From: Ceratodon purpureus
Taxonomy: Eukaryota; Streptophyta; Bryopsida; Pseudoditrichales; Ditrichaceae
Direction of reading: 5' to 3'
Length of the DNA stretch: 64,000 nt
NCBI GenBank assembly: GCA_014871385.1
Contig: CM026426.1
Coordinates: forward strand, 66,797,692 to 66,861,691
Shown piece by piece: positions 1 to 11,836 of this stretch. The notes under the pieces were generated by a model that did not search any database, was not told the DNA's origin, and worked only from the letters and a program-made list of their open reading frames with translations. Positions within the stretch are counted from its first letter, which is position 1. Every line of letters begins with the position of its first letter. The translations under genes were made by a program, and so were the position numbers.

Positions 1-1425
1 ATCAATTATAACTTAAACATTGTATGTATATAGAGTTTGAAATGTACGTTAAAGCAATAAAACCTACGTTAAATTCATAAATTATTTATCTAATCAATCT
101 TGTTGACTAGTTCTACATCACTATTGTTGATTGATAAATTGAAACATGCACTAGAAGTAAACCTTCATATATCTAAGTAAATTTGCAAATATTTCATAGA
201 ATAATTATTGTATTTTAGAGCTAATTTCAATAATAAGCTTAATATCTATGGACTTCTATAAGTTTTAAGTGCCAATTTTTCTTGTATTATATAATCTTTG
301 AAATATAATATCTTCAAGGATCAAAGCTCTACCTTTTGTATTATTTCCTCAACAATAAACTTGTATACGTGTTCAATTCATAATAAATTAAAGATTATTC
401 TGTCATAGATTGGAAATACGTCTAATTCACCAATTAACCTCTAATATCGTTGACCATCCTAGTTAGATGGCGACGAGTAATTATATTTACGATATCCATA
501 TGGCCATCTTTTATTTTGCAACAAAAATCTTATATGTGGTGAAATTTAAATATAGATGGAAAAGTACATCTTATAGAATTTCTATGTGATCTTGTTCTTT
601 TCCCCATTCTTGTGCAAGTTAAAACAAAAAGATTGTTTTTTTATCTTGTTTAGATTTCCATTGCAACACATCTAAAGCCAGTGAACAACTCACCCAATTC
701 ACACTCTACACAGAATCGTGGTAAGTGGTTTACGATTTCCAAATGTGTATTATGATTGGCAATAATAATATCTTTAAAGTTTCAGTAGAGTAGCTTTTCC
801 AAAACTTACGGAATTAACTCTGTCCAACCCCGACTCAAACAAGATTGACCTTTGAAGAATGGATCAACTAGATTGAATAAAAATAATATCAAACACCACG
901 CTCTCAGATTTAACATTTACAATATATATTTAAATGCCTCAATTTATTTTTAAAAAAAAATTATTTCTGTCAAGTTATTTTAAATAAATAACCAAAAGAA
1001 ATAACTACAGAAGTACTATCTAGTCCTCTTTAATTATTGTGTATTTAACATCATAGTGCAAGAAAAAAGAGAACATTGTTCAACATCATATTTAATTTCA
1101 AATTTGACAAATTGAAAACCTGTGAACAACAAACACCATTCATACTAAACATTAACAGGTAAGTGGTTCTCAAGCTCCAAATAAGTACACCTCAACGCAA
1201 TGGTAATTCCTCAAAAATTACGCTAGAGCAGGTTCACCAAAACTTATAAATTTAACTTTGTAGAGTCTAAACAGTTAACGGTCTATCTTTAGAAGGATGA
1301 GGGATACATAGAGATGATTAAATTACAACAAATAAATTGGCAACAAAAAATGTTAAATGATGAACTTAAATTGCCACTAGATAAAGATTAAAAATATAAA
1401 TACAATTTTATCTATTTAATATTGG

Positions 1426-1427
<2 letters not shown>
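1..1427. other. AT-rich sequence without recognisable genes
   Basis: No convincing open frame, RNA gene or structured repeat is visible. Short open frames are absent or low in complexity. I see it as intergenic or old repeat sequence. Confidence 0.6.
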
Positions 1428-1629
<202 letters not shown>

Positions 1630-1689
1630 TCAAAACAACATTTGTACAAATTAATTTCTATCTTGAAAGTTTCATTCTATACATCCTTC

Positions 1690-1780
1690 AGAAATTCTAA
1701 ATCCTAAATTCTAAACCCTAAACCCTAAACTCTAAATCCAAACCTAAAACCTTTAAACCTTTAAACTCTAAACTCTGAAT
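1690..1780. repeat. Degenerate telomere-like repeats (CCCTAAA variants)
   Basis: The stretch contains CCTAAAT, CTAAACC, CCCTAAA and CTCTAAAT heptamers in near-tandem order. CCCTAAA is the common plant telomere repeat unit. The degeneracy and surroundings suggest an interstitial remnant or simple-sequence expansion, not a chromosome end. Confidence 0.6.
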
Positions 1781-2680
1781 TTTGATACCTGAGATGTGGA
1801 GGAAAAGTTCCACATAGGAAGTAAACTCTCAGACTGCTTTGATGTTGTGTTGGACTTTATCCAAGTAAAAAATAAATGAAAAACCGTAGAACCGGTTTTG
1901 ACATCTCGTATAAATGCCAAAGTTTAGGAAAAGGTAGATTTCCAGCGGATTTCTGCACTACATAATGTTGACGGAATTATTGTCTGGCTTTATTCCCACC
2001 TAATTTCAAAATACGAGCCTTGCTTAAACGGTCAATGGTATGAGAATGACCTCTGGAATCGATGTTGCTTGAAGTCTTATCTCTTCTCTTTTGCTCCTCG
2101 CTCGAGTGGTAGCGTACACTACTCTCTTGGTGCTCGACGTTTTTTATGCGGAAGCTATATTGCGCCGTCTCTTAGGTACGTCTTCTCTTGAGTTTACTAA
2201 GAAATCATCACTGTTGACCGTATATGGTTCTTCTTTGTTGCAATAGTAGTATAATCTTGGTGTATGACTAGACGTCCCAACCTGTACCTGTAAAACTTCA
2301 AATACATCACACAGAAGCGGGCGTTGCCTTCATCCCTTTCCAAGAATGTGGTTGCAACAAAGGCGCCGACAAAGAGCCCTATAATCCCACCGCTTTTTGC
2401 ACTGTGCACTTTAGCTCGACTCGAGCTAAACTGAATTAATTTCAATGGGATCAGTTTAGCTCGTTTTGAGCTTGACTGCATATGAAATAAGATTGAGGAT
2501 CCAATTGTTTTTGATTAATAGACTGTAATTACGTCTCTTTATCAATGTGATGTTAGGATATATACACTTTTGGCTTGGTTACTCCTGAGTTGCTTATTTT
2601 GTGCAAATGATTAGTTAATTACTCTCCATTTATGTCCCATTACCTTCGAGGTTGATTGTATTTAGTGCTGCAATGTATAC
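1781..2680. other. No gene recognised; one small hairpin
   Basis: A 94-codon minus frame (2197-2481) has no recognisable motif. It overlaps a perfect 13-bp inverted repeat at 2422-2434 / 2451-2463 (CGAGCTAAACTGA and its complement, 16-nt loop). Otherwise nothing is supported. Confidence 0.5.
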
Positions 2681-2689
2681 TTACATTTG

Positions 2690-5290
2690 TCTAATTTATA
2701 TATCACAAGTAACATAGAATACTCCTTAGACGACGAGGTGTCGATTGAAGCACCAGTATACCGACACCTTCCCAACTTTCTGGTAGTCCCCTCAAGATTA
2801 TGGCAAAACAAGACTATTACAATTTACAGTGCCAACAATATAACATTAGCAGCGGACTTGATCCGTAATCCTAGGTCCAACATGGTTGTTGATTTAGTCG
2901 GTCCCCTGGGTGGTTCAATCGTCTGGTCTAGGTTTTGTGATTGTTGATCCAAGATGAGTCATCCAATGACTGGAGGTACTCATGCAAGACGTTGCCAATC
3001 ACCCGCGTCTATGTAGACGGAGTTAGTTTGCAACACCATAGTGAACTTGATGTCTATGATCAGTGGGTTGCAGAGCGTTACCAATCCATTGGTGACCATG
3101 CTCGATTGTATGACAATTCTTCTGGGAATGCGCCTCCTCCAATTTCACAAAATGCTTAGTACCTCATAATCCAGCAGTCAATCAACTCTCTAGCGTCAGA
3201 TACTTGTTGTGCTGAGCACTGTGTCCAACACTATCCAAGAGATAAATTGTCTACTCTACTGTCTCGTATGTATGACAGGACCACCGTGTAGTTTCAAAAC
3301 CAAATCAATCCAGACGTTCAAAGACAGTTTTATAAAAATTCCGTAGGAAGGTATGTCGTGACTCTAGAGGGTGTAGATGTTTGTCCCTTTGCGTGGATGA
3401 TGATCATGAGTTTGAGTTCCGATACATTCTATCAAAATGCAAAGTGCAATGCTATTGGATTTGAGGCTCAATTTCACAACAGCACTAGACTTAGAAAACC
3501 TGGAAATCACATCGTTGTAGCTAGTGCGGTCCTCGGCGCCATTCTTGACAGGCATGCCGACCACATGCCCCATAAGACTCGCATTCTTTCTGCAGGAGAG
3601 ACATAGTTGCAAGAGTTCTTTCGTCTATTTTCAAATGGAAGGAAGAGATTCTGCTTCTTGATGAGCACCTAGCAGAATGTGGTTTGCCTTTGATGACCGC
3701 TTCTAATCTGAGCAAGACTAGGAGACTTAGCCATGTAGAATATCACGCTAAACGAGCACGAGATAACTTTGCTTGTTGCTCAAGATGTGTTGCGTTTCAG
3801 TTGCAAAAGAGGTTGACCCAACCTGCTCTCAAGCAGCTTGATTGTGGTCCAAGAAGATGAAGGTCCACATGAACTCTGCCTATGCGCATAGAGATTTGTA
3901 CTACCTGAATCGATTTAGGTCGAAGGCCTCCATGGATGAAGTTCTCACAATTATGCATGATAAAATGAATCATTCGAAGATGGCTTTGCTGGCGTAATCC
4001 AACAAGGTCAAACACTTAGACAGTCTCATGAAGCTTCCTCTTGTGGTCACGAGAATGCTACCTAATGGACATGTATATGAACGTTAGTCTCATTATGGCC
4101 TTGAAACTTACTTCCACGATGCTATTAATACGCTTAGATCCTTTACATAGCTCATCCTCGATTTTGAATCACCCTTGAAGTCAACCTCTAGAGAACTCTC
4201 TCTAGTAGACCATTCCCATCCCTTATAGATGAGGATGTGTCTCAATTCTCTAGGCCTCCCTCCGTAGGACGTTGTTTCAGCAAAGCCTTTACCTCCCATT
4301 CTAAATGTGCAAATGGATAATGTTGTTAGTGATATCAAAAAAAGATTTGATTTCTCATTTTTGTCTCTATTAATTGCAAAGCGTGTGTTTTGCAAAGTGT
4401 ATGTAAACTTCATGCTCGTCAATCATACACAGGACGACATAGATGCCCTCTTTGACCGATGGAGCATGGCTTTGCGGAGGGAGGACTCCCCACAGTTCCT
4501 CTGAAATGAAGTCTTTCATGAAGATTAAAACAATTCCAACTATTCTACACCTCATTCAAAAGGTTCTTGATTTCAAGAAATACATCGCGGATTGGATGTT
4601 GAACGGCAACGACACATTAAATGGTCATACCAAAGCTCATCAGTTCAAGTTCTGTATCGATTCTATTGGATACCTTGTCATGAAGTACAAGATATTCTGC
4701 CACGACAACGATTGGCTGCCTAAAGGCGATGGATGTGGCATTAAGTTGTGGAAGGAGGATTTAGAAGGTAGATCATTATGGCCGCCTGGTGTGCGTAGTT
4801 CTATGGTGCCTCGCAAGATGCGGCACCTATTTGAAGTGGTTAAGGTGTTACCGGGCTTTGTTGATCACTGGGAGAGGCTATCATTTGATTTAGACAAATC
4901 TAGAAGAATCTATGAGCCCCTCTCATACTACTAGAACGATGTTAAAAATGCCATAGCCATTCCTTTTGATGCTCCTCCTTCTTTTTAGCATGGTTTTTGG
5001 CCGTCCACTCGGCTTGCGTATTCCTTCAAAGATCAGTTTGAGGGAGACAGAGCTGATCTTTGTGCCCGTCTTGAGGCAGAGTGTTGATGTTGTCCTAACC
5101 GCTTGGAACGATGTCGCACAATGGGGATAGAGAAAGGATCCCACGATGATGATCTTGTAGAAACAAGTCAACATAATAAAGGTCTTCTTGGAGAGATTTT
5201 GATTCCTTGGAATTAGAATAGACACATAGCATTAAAGTTGATATTGTAGGAGTTTTGAATGCTAGCAGATTGCATTTTTTTTTTTGTAGA
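2690..5290 (+). pseudogene. Decayed DUF7869-type transposase-like gene, copy A
   Basis: Several plus-strand frames align in order with a transposase-like family known from non-flowering plants. Pieces include GVDVCPFAWMMIMSLSSDTF (about 3370), YAHRDLYYLNRFRSK and TIMHDKMNHSKM (about 3880-3990), MQMDNVVSDIKKRF with FMLVNHTQDDIDALF (4310-4480), then KYKIFCHDNDWLPKGDGCG and WKEDLEGRSLWPPG (4680-4800). The family signature is an acidic QxDN box and an HTHEDIDALF-like box. Here the first reads MQMDNVVSDIKK and the second NHTQDDIDALF, so both are nearly intact. Frameshifts and stops separate the pieces, for example between the frames ending near 4504 and 4934, so it cannot make a full protein. The longest intact stretch is 163 codons (4443-4934). 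The N-terminal part (2687-3159) is too diverged to assign. No terminal repeats were found. An in-frame family alignment would settle the number of breaks. Confidence 0.78.
4443..4934 (+). CDS. Longest open piece of DUF7869-like copy A (C-terminal half)
   Basis: This 163-codon frame holds the conserved C-terminal part of the family: a helical stretch with HTKAHQFKF, then MKYKIFCHDNDWLPKGDGCG, then SLWPPG, then GFVDHWERLSFDL and RRIYEPLSYY. It is not an independent gene. The first about 15 codons run out of frame with the preceding piece, which carries NHTQDDIDALF and WSMALRRED. After the stop, weaker similarity continues (AIPFDAPP and SFKDQFEGDRADL, to about 5085). Confidence 0.7.
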   Translation: MPSLTDGAWLCGGRTPHSSSEMKSFMKIKTIPTILHLIQKVLDFKKYIADWMLNGNDTLNGHTKAHQFKFCIDSIGYLVMKYKIFCHDNDWLPKGDGCGIKLWKEDLEGRSLWPPGVRSSMVPRKMRHLFEVVKVLPGFVDHWERLSFDLDKSRRIYEPLSYY

Positions 5291-5690
5291 AGGCAACTAT
5301 TCAGAATTCTTGGTTTGGGTTGAATCCATCTCATCTATACTTGGCAAAAGGCAACAATTTAAATTAAGGCAACCTAAACCGTTCTCCATTTACCTTTGTG
5401 CCCGTGACATATTGTACTTTTAGGTTGATTTGACATAAATTGTATTCTTTGTTATATATTTAATATAAGTTTGTAAAAATTATTTGTTCACTACATTTCC
5501 CATTCTCAATGCATGATCATCTTCCAATTTAATGGAAATTATCTATATGGGCTCATTCCTATTCAAATATCACATCCTCATGCCCACTTTACCTCGATTG
5601 TACAAGATGCATTAATTTGAGAGATGACAAATCTCCCAAAATAACAAATATGGTGTTTTAGTGAGCGGCTAAGCAATTCCTTTGCCCTTG
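5290..5690. other. Spacer between two decayed elements
   Basis: AT-rich sequence with no recognisable coding or structured repeat. Confidence 0.5.
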
Positions 5691-7880
5691 AATTTTAGTA
5701 TGAGTGGCAATTTCAAATGATGGTGAATTTTGGACACAAAATTTCTCTTGCAATTGATGCCACCCTTAGGACTAGCTACTCAAGGATTATAACCCGTTGT
5801 AATCTCCCAACTTTGCCCACCAATAAACCGCACTCTTGTCTTGCATTGCAGAATAGTCTTGTCGTCTTGTCCCGTGCACTTATGTCTTGAATCACCCGAA
5901 GGCTATGCAGTGACTGCACCAAAACTTGTGCTCTGCAATTGTATATGTTCATTGTACCTATGTAAAGAAGATGGAAAAATACTACTCCCTATGTGTTTAA
6001 AGGGGCTACACCGCATAAGGTTTTCTTAAGCTAACTATTTTATGTTTTCTGTGTTGGCAATAACGTCTTTATAGGATCATCGTGTTTGGTGAGTGGTTAG
6101 TGGCAAAGTGGAATAATTTTGTAGTATACTTTTTATGTCTTTAGCAAACGAAGAACACTTGAAGCCAGAATTGCAGGCCTTGAAGGACAAGCAAGTGAAG
6201 GCTAAGTCCATCTAGGAGCCTTTGTCCACCATTCTTGACAGTGCACATGCTAAAATAAACATTGTAGAGTTACATCTTACAGATTTTAAAGTTTACAGTC
6301 ACAAGGTTCATGCATTAGGTAGTCAATGGTGTTCATTGTACTGATCTACTTCAGATCTTGTCCGTATTGCAAATAAATATGACCACACTCAAAGATCCTT
6401 CTCTACTATTGGCATGTCTAAAAGGTGAGGGCAAAGAGTGCAAGGACTGAGATTAGCTGCATAGAAGACAAACCTAGTACACTAAAAGAAGTGGGAGATG
6501 TGATGTATGTGAAGGGATTTGTCCAAGGCATGGGTAAGCAAGTAGCTTGACAGAATCCGGATGAGATGACTTACTGCGGAAAGATTTATGAAACATATTG
6601 ACAAGTTCTAGAAAAAGTCAATTGGTATGTAGTGTATTGCAAACGGCAACATTTCACATACAAGACTGAAAACCAATGCGGCAATCTAGTCTTATGACTA
6701 TAACATTAAGTAGATATTACCTCTTGAGAATCAACAATTTATGGGGCAAAGGATGGATTGAACAGCAGATGATATATAACGCGTTGTAACCTCACACTAC
6801 TAGTATTTAAGGGCGTTGAAGGAGTATAGATTCTTTTGCCATAGAAAGCAAGAGATCCTCATTTGTAGTGCAATTCTGCCACACAAGAGAATTCGGACGA
6901 TTATGTATACTTAAATCCAAATGGCAAGGATATTGAATTGGTTGTCTCTCTGAACAACTATCTCCAAATTTGGATAGTATAAAGCCCTGATACTAGATGG
7001 GCTTGGTGTGATTGCTTTTTAGTGGAGTGGAGCACAATGTGCAAGCATGTGATGAAGTGTTTTTTTATGAAAAATCCCCACATTGAACTAGGCCTCATTC
7101 TTTGATATGCTTGCTTAAGGTACAGAGTGGAGAGGACTATTCTTTAATTGCAATGCTTTGAATCAATGCTAAGGAAAGAAGATGATTTAGATGGTACTAG
7201 AAGCATAGATGACACTAAATGTGCTTCATCAAGAACATGGCCAACCCTTGGTAGAGCAAGAAATCTGAATATACTTAGCAATGACGAGAATGGGAGGAAG
7301 TATTGACACAATTTTAGGAACATGATACTGCTGATAGTTTGCAAGCGGTACCGAAGGAGCTCTATGCATTGCAAAGACACGCAATAAGATCTGCCTCCAC
7401 TTGGTGGCAGATTTGAAGCACATCAAAGTAAAGTATTGAAAGATGATAGCTCGTAGAGTAATCCAACGAGATATAAAGGATTCTTCCCGTTTGTTTGCCC
7501 ATTGAGAGGGTGATTAGTCTCTTACGCAAAAGCCAAGCGGCTTGAAGAAACCAAAATGAGGCAAACGCTAGAAGATGTAGTGCCAGCTGAAGTTAAGAAT
7601 GTGGTGCAGTATGTACTATAACCAGAATTACTATTGTAGAATGCACTACAAAAGGGAGTATTAGATACGTTTAGCGTCAATACAATTCGTTTGGTATAGT
7701 GTGGGAGAGTATAAGTGACTTGGATTGTAGAGGGTTTGACGTCATTGGCTTGCGAGCTCAAATGTTGCAGGATTAGACTCACAAGTTGCCGTGAAATATA
7801 AACGATGAACAAGAAGCACAGTCTTGTGAAGCATGATGTTTTTTTGTCAATTTTTGTTATATCAATGATTTTGGATAGTA
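5690..7880 (+). pseudogene. Decayed MULE-like transposase with SWIM zinc finger
   Basis: Plus-strand pieces read EWQFQMMVNFGHKISLAIDA (about 5701-5760), which resembles the FGH...DATF start of the MULE DDE core. Further pieces are LVRIANKYDHTQRSF (about 6360), KVNWYVVYCKRQHFTYKTEN (about 6620) and LNNYLQIWIV then SPDTRWAWCDCFLVEWST (about 6950-7035). The last leads into MCKHVMK, which completes a SWIM finger (CxC-x8-CxH). Downstream acidic and charged pieces continue to about 7880. Stops are frequent (TAG/TGA every 20-60 codons) and no full-length frame survives. The SWIM domain follows the catalytic core in MULE transposases, and the order here agrees. No TIRs or target duplications were identified. 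Confidence 0.6.
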
Positions 7881-7946
7881 CAATATCCATAGGGGTAAGT
7901 ACTAGATTACCATGTAATTTCCACTAAAAAGAATGTATTCCTTGGG

Positions 7947-9300
7947 TTGTAATGTGTTTTATAAATTTCTTAAAAACATGACTGTTGTAGACACATGACA
8001 CCATCAAGGTGCATCTACACATCTTGCTTTCTCTCTTACCTACGGAATTCTCCCATTTTAGACTGTCCTTTCAAAAAAGACACGTAACAACTACTTGTTT
8101 GGACTCCCCTAAACATGTCACATGCATGGAAGGGCACGCACTTCTTGGCCTCTAGAGCATCAAAATCAACATCTAAGATTGATGTCTTCTTATGCTTCAA
8201 TTGATGATGGACAAACAAAGGAAATGGACAAATGCTTGATGAACCATGCGTAGGCACCACACTTTGGTCGGAAGACAAACCTTGGTGACACATTACGGCC
8301 TCACGCGCGTTGACAACGTTGGCCATGTTGCTAAAAACTCTAGGACCTTCGGCACTAGCCTCTCCATATCGTAGTCACCTTCTCTTAATGAAACCAAGCC
8401 TAACAACAATCACAGCTAACAAAATGGCTCTACACATTGCGTTAGTAAGCAAGGCTTTGAACCATGTAAGTACCATCTTACATACATTGTCCAACGGTGT
8501 GTTGATGGAGTCCAAACCCCCATCATGCCATAGTGACAGGAGCTAACGTGAGTAACGCAAAGCATAAGTGCTAAGTTGTAGTGAAGAATAGCAATCCAAG
8601 CCTGACATTTAATAAAGAAGACGCTCATCACGATTCATTGTAGAAATGGATAGAGTTACTTTATTCAATCGAGAATAAATCTTTGTTGACAAAAATACAA
8701 ACTTAAGAATCTATGATATGCTTTGCGTGCTTGATCGATCACTATATAGCTACACTCTGCTTTCCTTCACTAGCCACAAATTTCTTTTTAATACTTCCCT
8801 GGCGTTGTGGTGGAGACATATCCTCCAGGGGCCTTGAGGTATGCCTATTTGTGATCCTTGAAATTCAGCTATTATTGCCTACAATGACCTCATACTTCAT
8901 GCTAACCACAATCCTTGTGATAATAGCACTAAAGACAGCAATTTTTAGGTCCGTTTTTATTTCCAAAACCTCCTCTATTCCAAGCATTTCAACACGAGCA
9001 GCACTAGAAACCCAACGCAATTTAAGATCTACAAACAAAGAACCATTGTATTGCCAAAACGGACAGGGCATGGGTGGATAGAGGAAATATTAAGCATGAA
9101 AGTACATGTAGAGAGAACGGATGAGGTGTACAACAAAGGAAATTATTTATTCCTAATCTACAAAGATATTGTCTCCACAAATCATTATATACATTTCTCT
9201 ATAGGACATTAAATAATACTAGCATGACTACTCGTCATTTTGTTGTGGATAACATACTTGGATCTAGGAATTTGTGTTGGTGTAATTAAGCCACTTGGGC
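7947..9300 (-). other. Possible minus-strand coding remnants, unrecognised
   Basis: Two minus frames (8036-8326, 96 codons; 8865-9071, 68 codons) have ordinary amino-acid composition, for example LRWVSSAARVEMLGIEEVLE, but no recognisable domain. The intervening sequence has several stops. It may be one decayed gene or chance. I see no RNA gene or repeat here. Confidence 0.25.
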
Positions 9301-9328
9301 GATACTTCCTCATCTTCTACAACCATGC

Positions 9329-9333
9329 ACCAT
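9329..9333. repeat. Candidate target-site duplication, left (ACCAT)
   Basis: The five bases before the left LTR are ACCAT and the five after the right LTR (13491-13495) are ACCAC, a 4-of-5 match. Five bp is the usual LTR-retrotransposon duplication length, so this is a plausible copy with one substitution. Confidence 0.5.
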
Positions 9334-9742
9334 TGGTAAAGGGAGGATTTAACCACTAAACCTTAGCCTTCACAATCCCATCAAAACCCAACAAAATCCA
9401 ACTAAACTAAGTGCTCCAAACCCTCATAGAATGCTGGAAATGTACAATAGAAGTGCAAAAAGAGGTCAAAACTGCATAAAATGGGTCAAAACAGCCCCAA
9501 AACATGATACAGCAGCTCCTAGCAGCTCTCAGACCTCTCTGACTCTACCTGCTCTAGTGTAGAATGATCTCCCAAAACCCTAAACCTGCCTCTTAAACCC
9601 TCTGAAAACTAACAGAGTTCATCCAATCGGCTCTGACAGAGTTCATCCAGCCGACTGGATGACTGTCGGGGATAGGGATGAAAAACTGTAAAACAACTAG
9701 TGGAGACTAAGGAAGGAGAGATTAAGAAATCTCCGGTTAACA
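9334..9742 (-). repeat. 3' LTR (left copy), 409 bp
   Basis: It begins TGGTAAAG and ends GGTTAACA on the plus strand. It is closely similar to the right LTR, except that it carries one copy of a 24-bp unit where the right LTR carries three. It also has scattered substitutions and a one-base indel in an A-run. Confidence 0.9.
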
Positions 9743-9758
9743 TTATCCCCTTTTTCCA
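9743..9758 (-). other. Candidate polypurine tract
   Basis: On the minus strand this reads GGAAAAAGGGGATAA and abuts the 3' LTR. That is the expected place for the plus-strand primer of reverse transcription. Confidence 0.75.
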
Positions 9759-10018
9759 GTAGTTCTGCCCTCAGAACGCATGGAGACTAAGAGAAAGGGT
9801 GGTAAGTGGAAAGAAGGCAAAGCGGTGAAGTAAGGAATACTGACTAAACTACTAAACGGTGGTGAAGAAAACTAATCCTTGGTTTCAAAAACATGGAATC
9901 CCTGCCTAACTAGCAGTAATGCTAACTCTTGCTGTGAAGTTGTCCGTTGGTGGTGTCGCTCTTCCTTGGGCCCAATGGTGGAGCTTAATTTTGAAACAGT
10001 CGGCTCCATAGAAGTCGG

Positions 10019-10576
10019 CTATGTAAAAGTCGGCTTCGTAGAATCTGGAGTGGCGCCTTGATAATCATCCTTAGAGCCCTCTGAAGAAGGTTGTGGCGGT
10101 CGGCTCTGTAAAGGAGTTGGCTCGCAGAAGCCACCTAGGGAGCTGCCTCTTGGAATTGGGACTTCACTGTCTAGAACAGTCGGGCAGTGAAAATGCTCCT
10201 GCTGTAGTGCTGTCTGCTCTGCTGCCAAGATTGTCTCCCTTAATGCAGTGTTGACAAATAGCAGCCCCTGCTTGAATCCGATGGCATTATGTAATGCTTG
10301 TAACGTCACCTTCTCCTCTTCTGTAATCAAGCTGACTCTAGAGCCCTCTTCCAGAAGTACGTCCTCAAAGGTCGAATCCTTCACCTGTACAGGAATCACA
10401 GGGAGACCAAGATTAATATCTACAACGCCAACAACCACCATAGGCTGTACCTTTGGATTAGTAGATAAATCTGGTGAAATGTGATTGGCGGTTGGCTCTG
10501 CAAGGTCATCCGATACAGGCAGCTCGATTGAGTTGACAACCGCAGTCGGCTCAGTAAGGTCAGCCAGTGGAGGCAA
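10019..10576 (-). CDS. Element ORF piece with weak protease-like segment
   Basis: A 185-codon frame inside the LTR element. Residues around 45-90 read VVDINLGLPVIPVQVKD then EDVLLEEGSRVSLITEEE. This resembles the strand-loop around the catalytic motif of Ty3-type retropepsins (usual form LLDGGSxVNxITE). If the alignment is right, the catalytic Asp has become Glu, so the enzyme would be inactive or the resemblance fortuitous. The segment EPTA occurs twice, encoded by the repeated DNA word AGCCGAC. The frame lies downstream of the gag-like pieces, as a gag-pro order would require. Confidence 0.45.
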   Translation of the reverse strand: MPPLADLTEPTAVVNSIELPVSDDLAEPTANHISPDLSTNPKVQPMVVVGVVDINLGLPVIPVQVKDSTFEDVLLEEGSRVSLITEEEKVTLQALHNAIGFKQGLLFVNTALRETILAAEQTALQQEHFHCPTVLDSEVPIPRGSSLGGFCEPTPLQSRPPQPSSEGSKDDYQGATPDSTKPTFT

Positions 10577-11095
10577 CTTGACCGAGTCGGCAGACGTAGT
10601 CGGGTCTCTCGCAAGGTCCCAGGAAACGCTCCTGAAGAGTCAACGCAAGCGTCGTCGCTCCTGAAACCGCTGCATTGCAGCTAAGTGTCGAGCTGCCTGC
10701 GACTGAGCTACCAACTCCTGAGCTTCCAAGTGCTGCGCTACCAACTGCTGGGCTGCTAAATGCTAAATTGCCAACTCTTGTGCTGCCTCCCAAACACGAC
10801 AGTTGAACACAGTCTCCTGCAGTGTTGGGTGCTGCTCTACCGGCCATTGCGGCCTTGTATGCCAGTGGTGTGTTGATGCTCCTCCCAACGGTGCAGTCTG
10901 CTGAAGTCTGGCCTCCTCTCGCTTACCAAACACGTCGGCCTTGAACGCCTCCACTGCTAGCCGGTCCTCCTTGTCCTGTGCCCACTCAACCTGAAATCTG
11001 AAATCATCCAGGAAGTGAACATTCTTGCCAGGGGCGCCTTCGGGTTGGTCACTAGGAACATGTTTTTGAATTGATCGGTCCTCTGTCTCCTCCAA
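10560..11095 (-). pseudogene. Gag-like middle region, frameshifted
   Basis: The frame starting at 11095 reads through VHFLDDFRFQVEWAQDKEDR and ends at a stop near 10763. In the same frame beyond the stop the sequence continues as an Ala/Gln/Leu-rich helical repeat (LAAQQLVAQHLEAQELVAQS). A second overlapping frame (10560-10847) covers the same DNA. The composition suggests a coiled coil typical of structural gag-like proteins, but there is no diagnostic domain. Confidence 0.4.
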
Positions 11096-11311
11096 TTTCT
11101 GCCTCAGGTTCTGAAATGTTGCTGGCAGAGTCTCTGGAGTTTTTGGCAGGTAGAGTGGTGATGTCGGTCAGCTTTGCAAAAATCGCTGCTCTGCTCCCAA
11201 GTCGGCTCTGCCAATATCCCCACTTGGCCACTGAGTCAACTCCACTTCAAAGTCGGCTCTCCCAGTAACTCGACTTGGCCACTGCGTCGGCTCTGCAAAG
11301 GTTTGCTGCGT

Positions 11312-11836
11312 CTAGCATCCTTCTTTGTTAAAGGTACTGTAGTCATCCACTACAGTGGAGAAATCCCCTCTAAATGACGTAGTTCTTCTCCTGTCCTGAT
11401 ATCTCCAAGGAATGTTGGCTTCATCAGAATGATTGTTTAGTCTATCCCCTTTTTCGGACTGCCTTCCCTCTTCAAATGGTCTCTCCTTTGTCCTCCCATC
11501 TAATGATGAGATATCATATTCGACCTCCATGTCGATAAGCTCCCCCACGTGCTTAGCTGCACTGCCCTGTGAGCTAAGTCGGCCATGGACGTCTGCTCGA
11601 GTTCGCGCTGCTGCTCGTTCCTCACTTTGCAACCGGAGCAGGACTCTCTCCATCACTTGTATGTCAGCCCTAATGATATCGTTCAGCTCACCTTCCTCTG
11701 TGGTGTGTAAACTGTCCGTGCTAACGACGTTGCAGGAGTCAATTGAAGGTGGTAGTTCCGCACTTTTTAGCGAGAGCAAGTATCTCTCCAGCGCCTGTAT
11801 CTCAGCCCTTAGATCGGTCACGTTACCTTCCTCCAT
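11312..11836 (-). CDS. Gag-like coiled-coil ORF at the 5' end of the element
   Basis: A 174-codon frame beginning MEEGNVTDLRAEIQALERYL. Residues about 8-85 contain two related helical blocks (TDLRAEIQALERYLLSLKS and IRADIQVMERVLLRLQS), an internal duplication of about 45 residues. The C-terminal half is charged and rich in Arg, Asp and Ser. It lies about 1.2 kb downstream of the 5' LTR, and the start is the first ATG of the frame. I recognise no CCHC knuckle. An opposite-strand frame of 136 codons over the same DNA is treated as a shadow. Confidence 0.5.
   Translation of the reverse strand: MEEGNVTDLRAEIQALERYLLSLKSAELPPSIDSCNVVSTDSLHTTEEGELNDIIRADIQVMERVLLRLQSEERAAARTRADVHGRLSSQGSAAKHVGELIDMEVEYDISSLDGRTKERPFEEGRQSEKGDRLNNHSDEANIPWRYQDRRRTTSFRGDFSTVVDDYSTFNKEGC

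Noticed and set aside
1690..1780. A real telomere or chromosome end
   Set aside because: Units are degenerate and few, and unique sequence continues on both sides.
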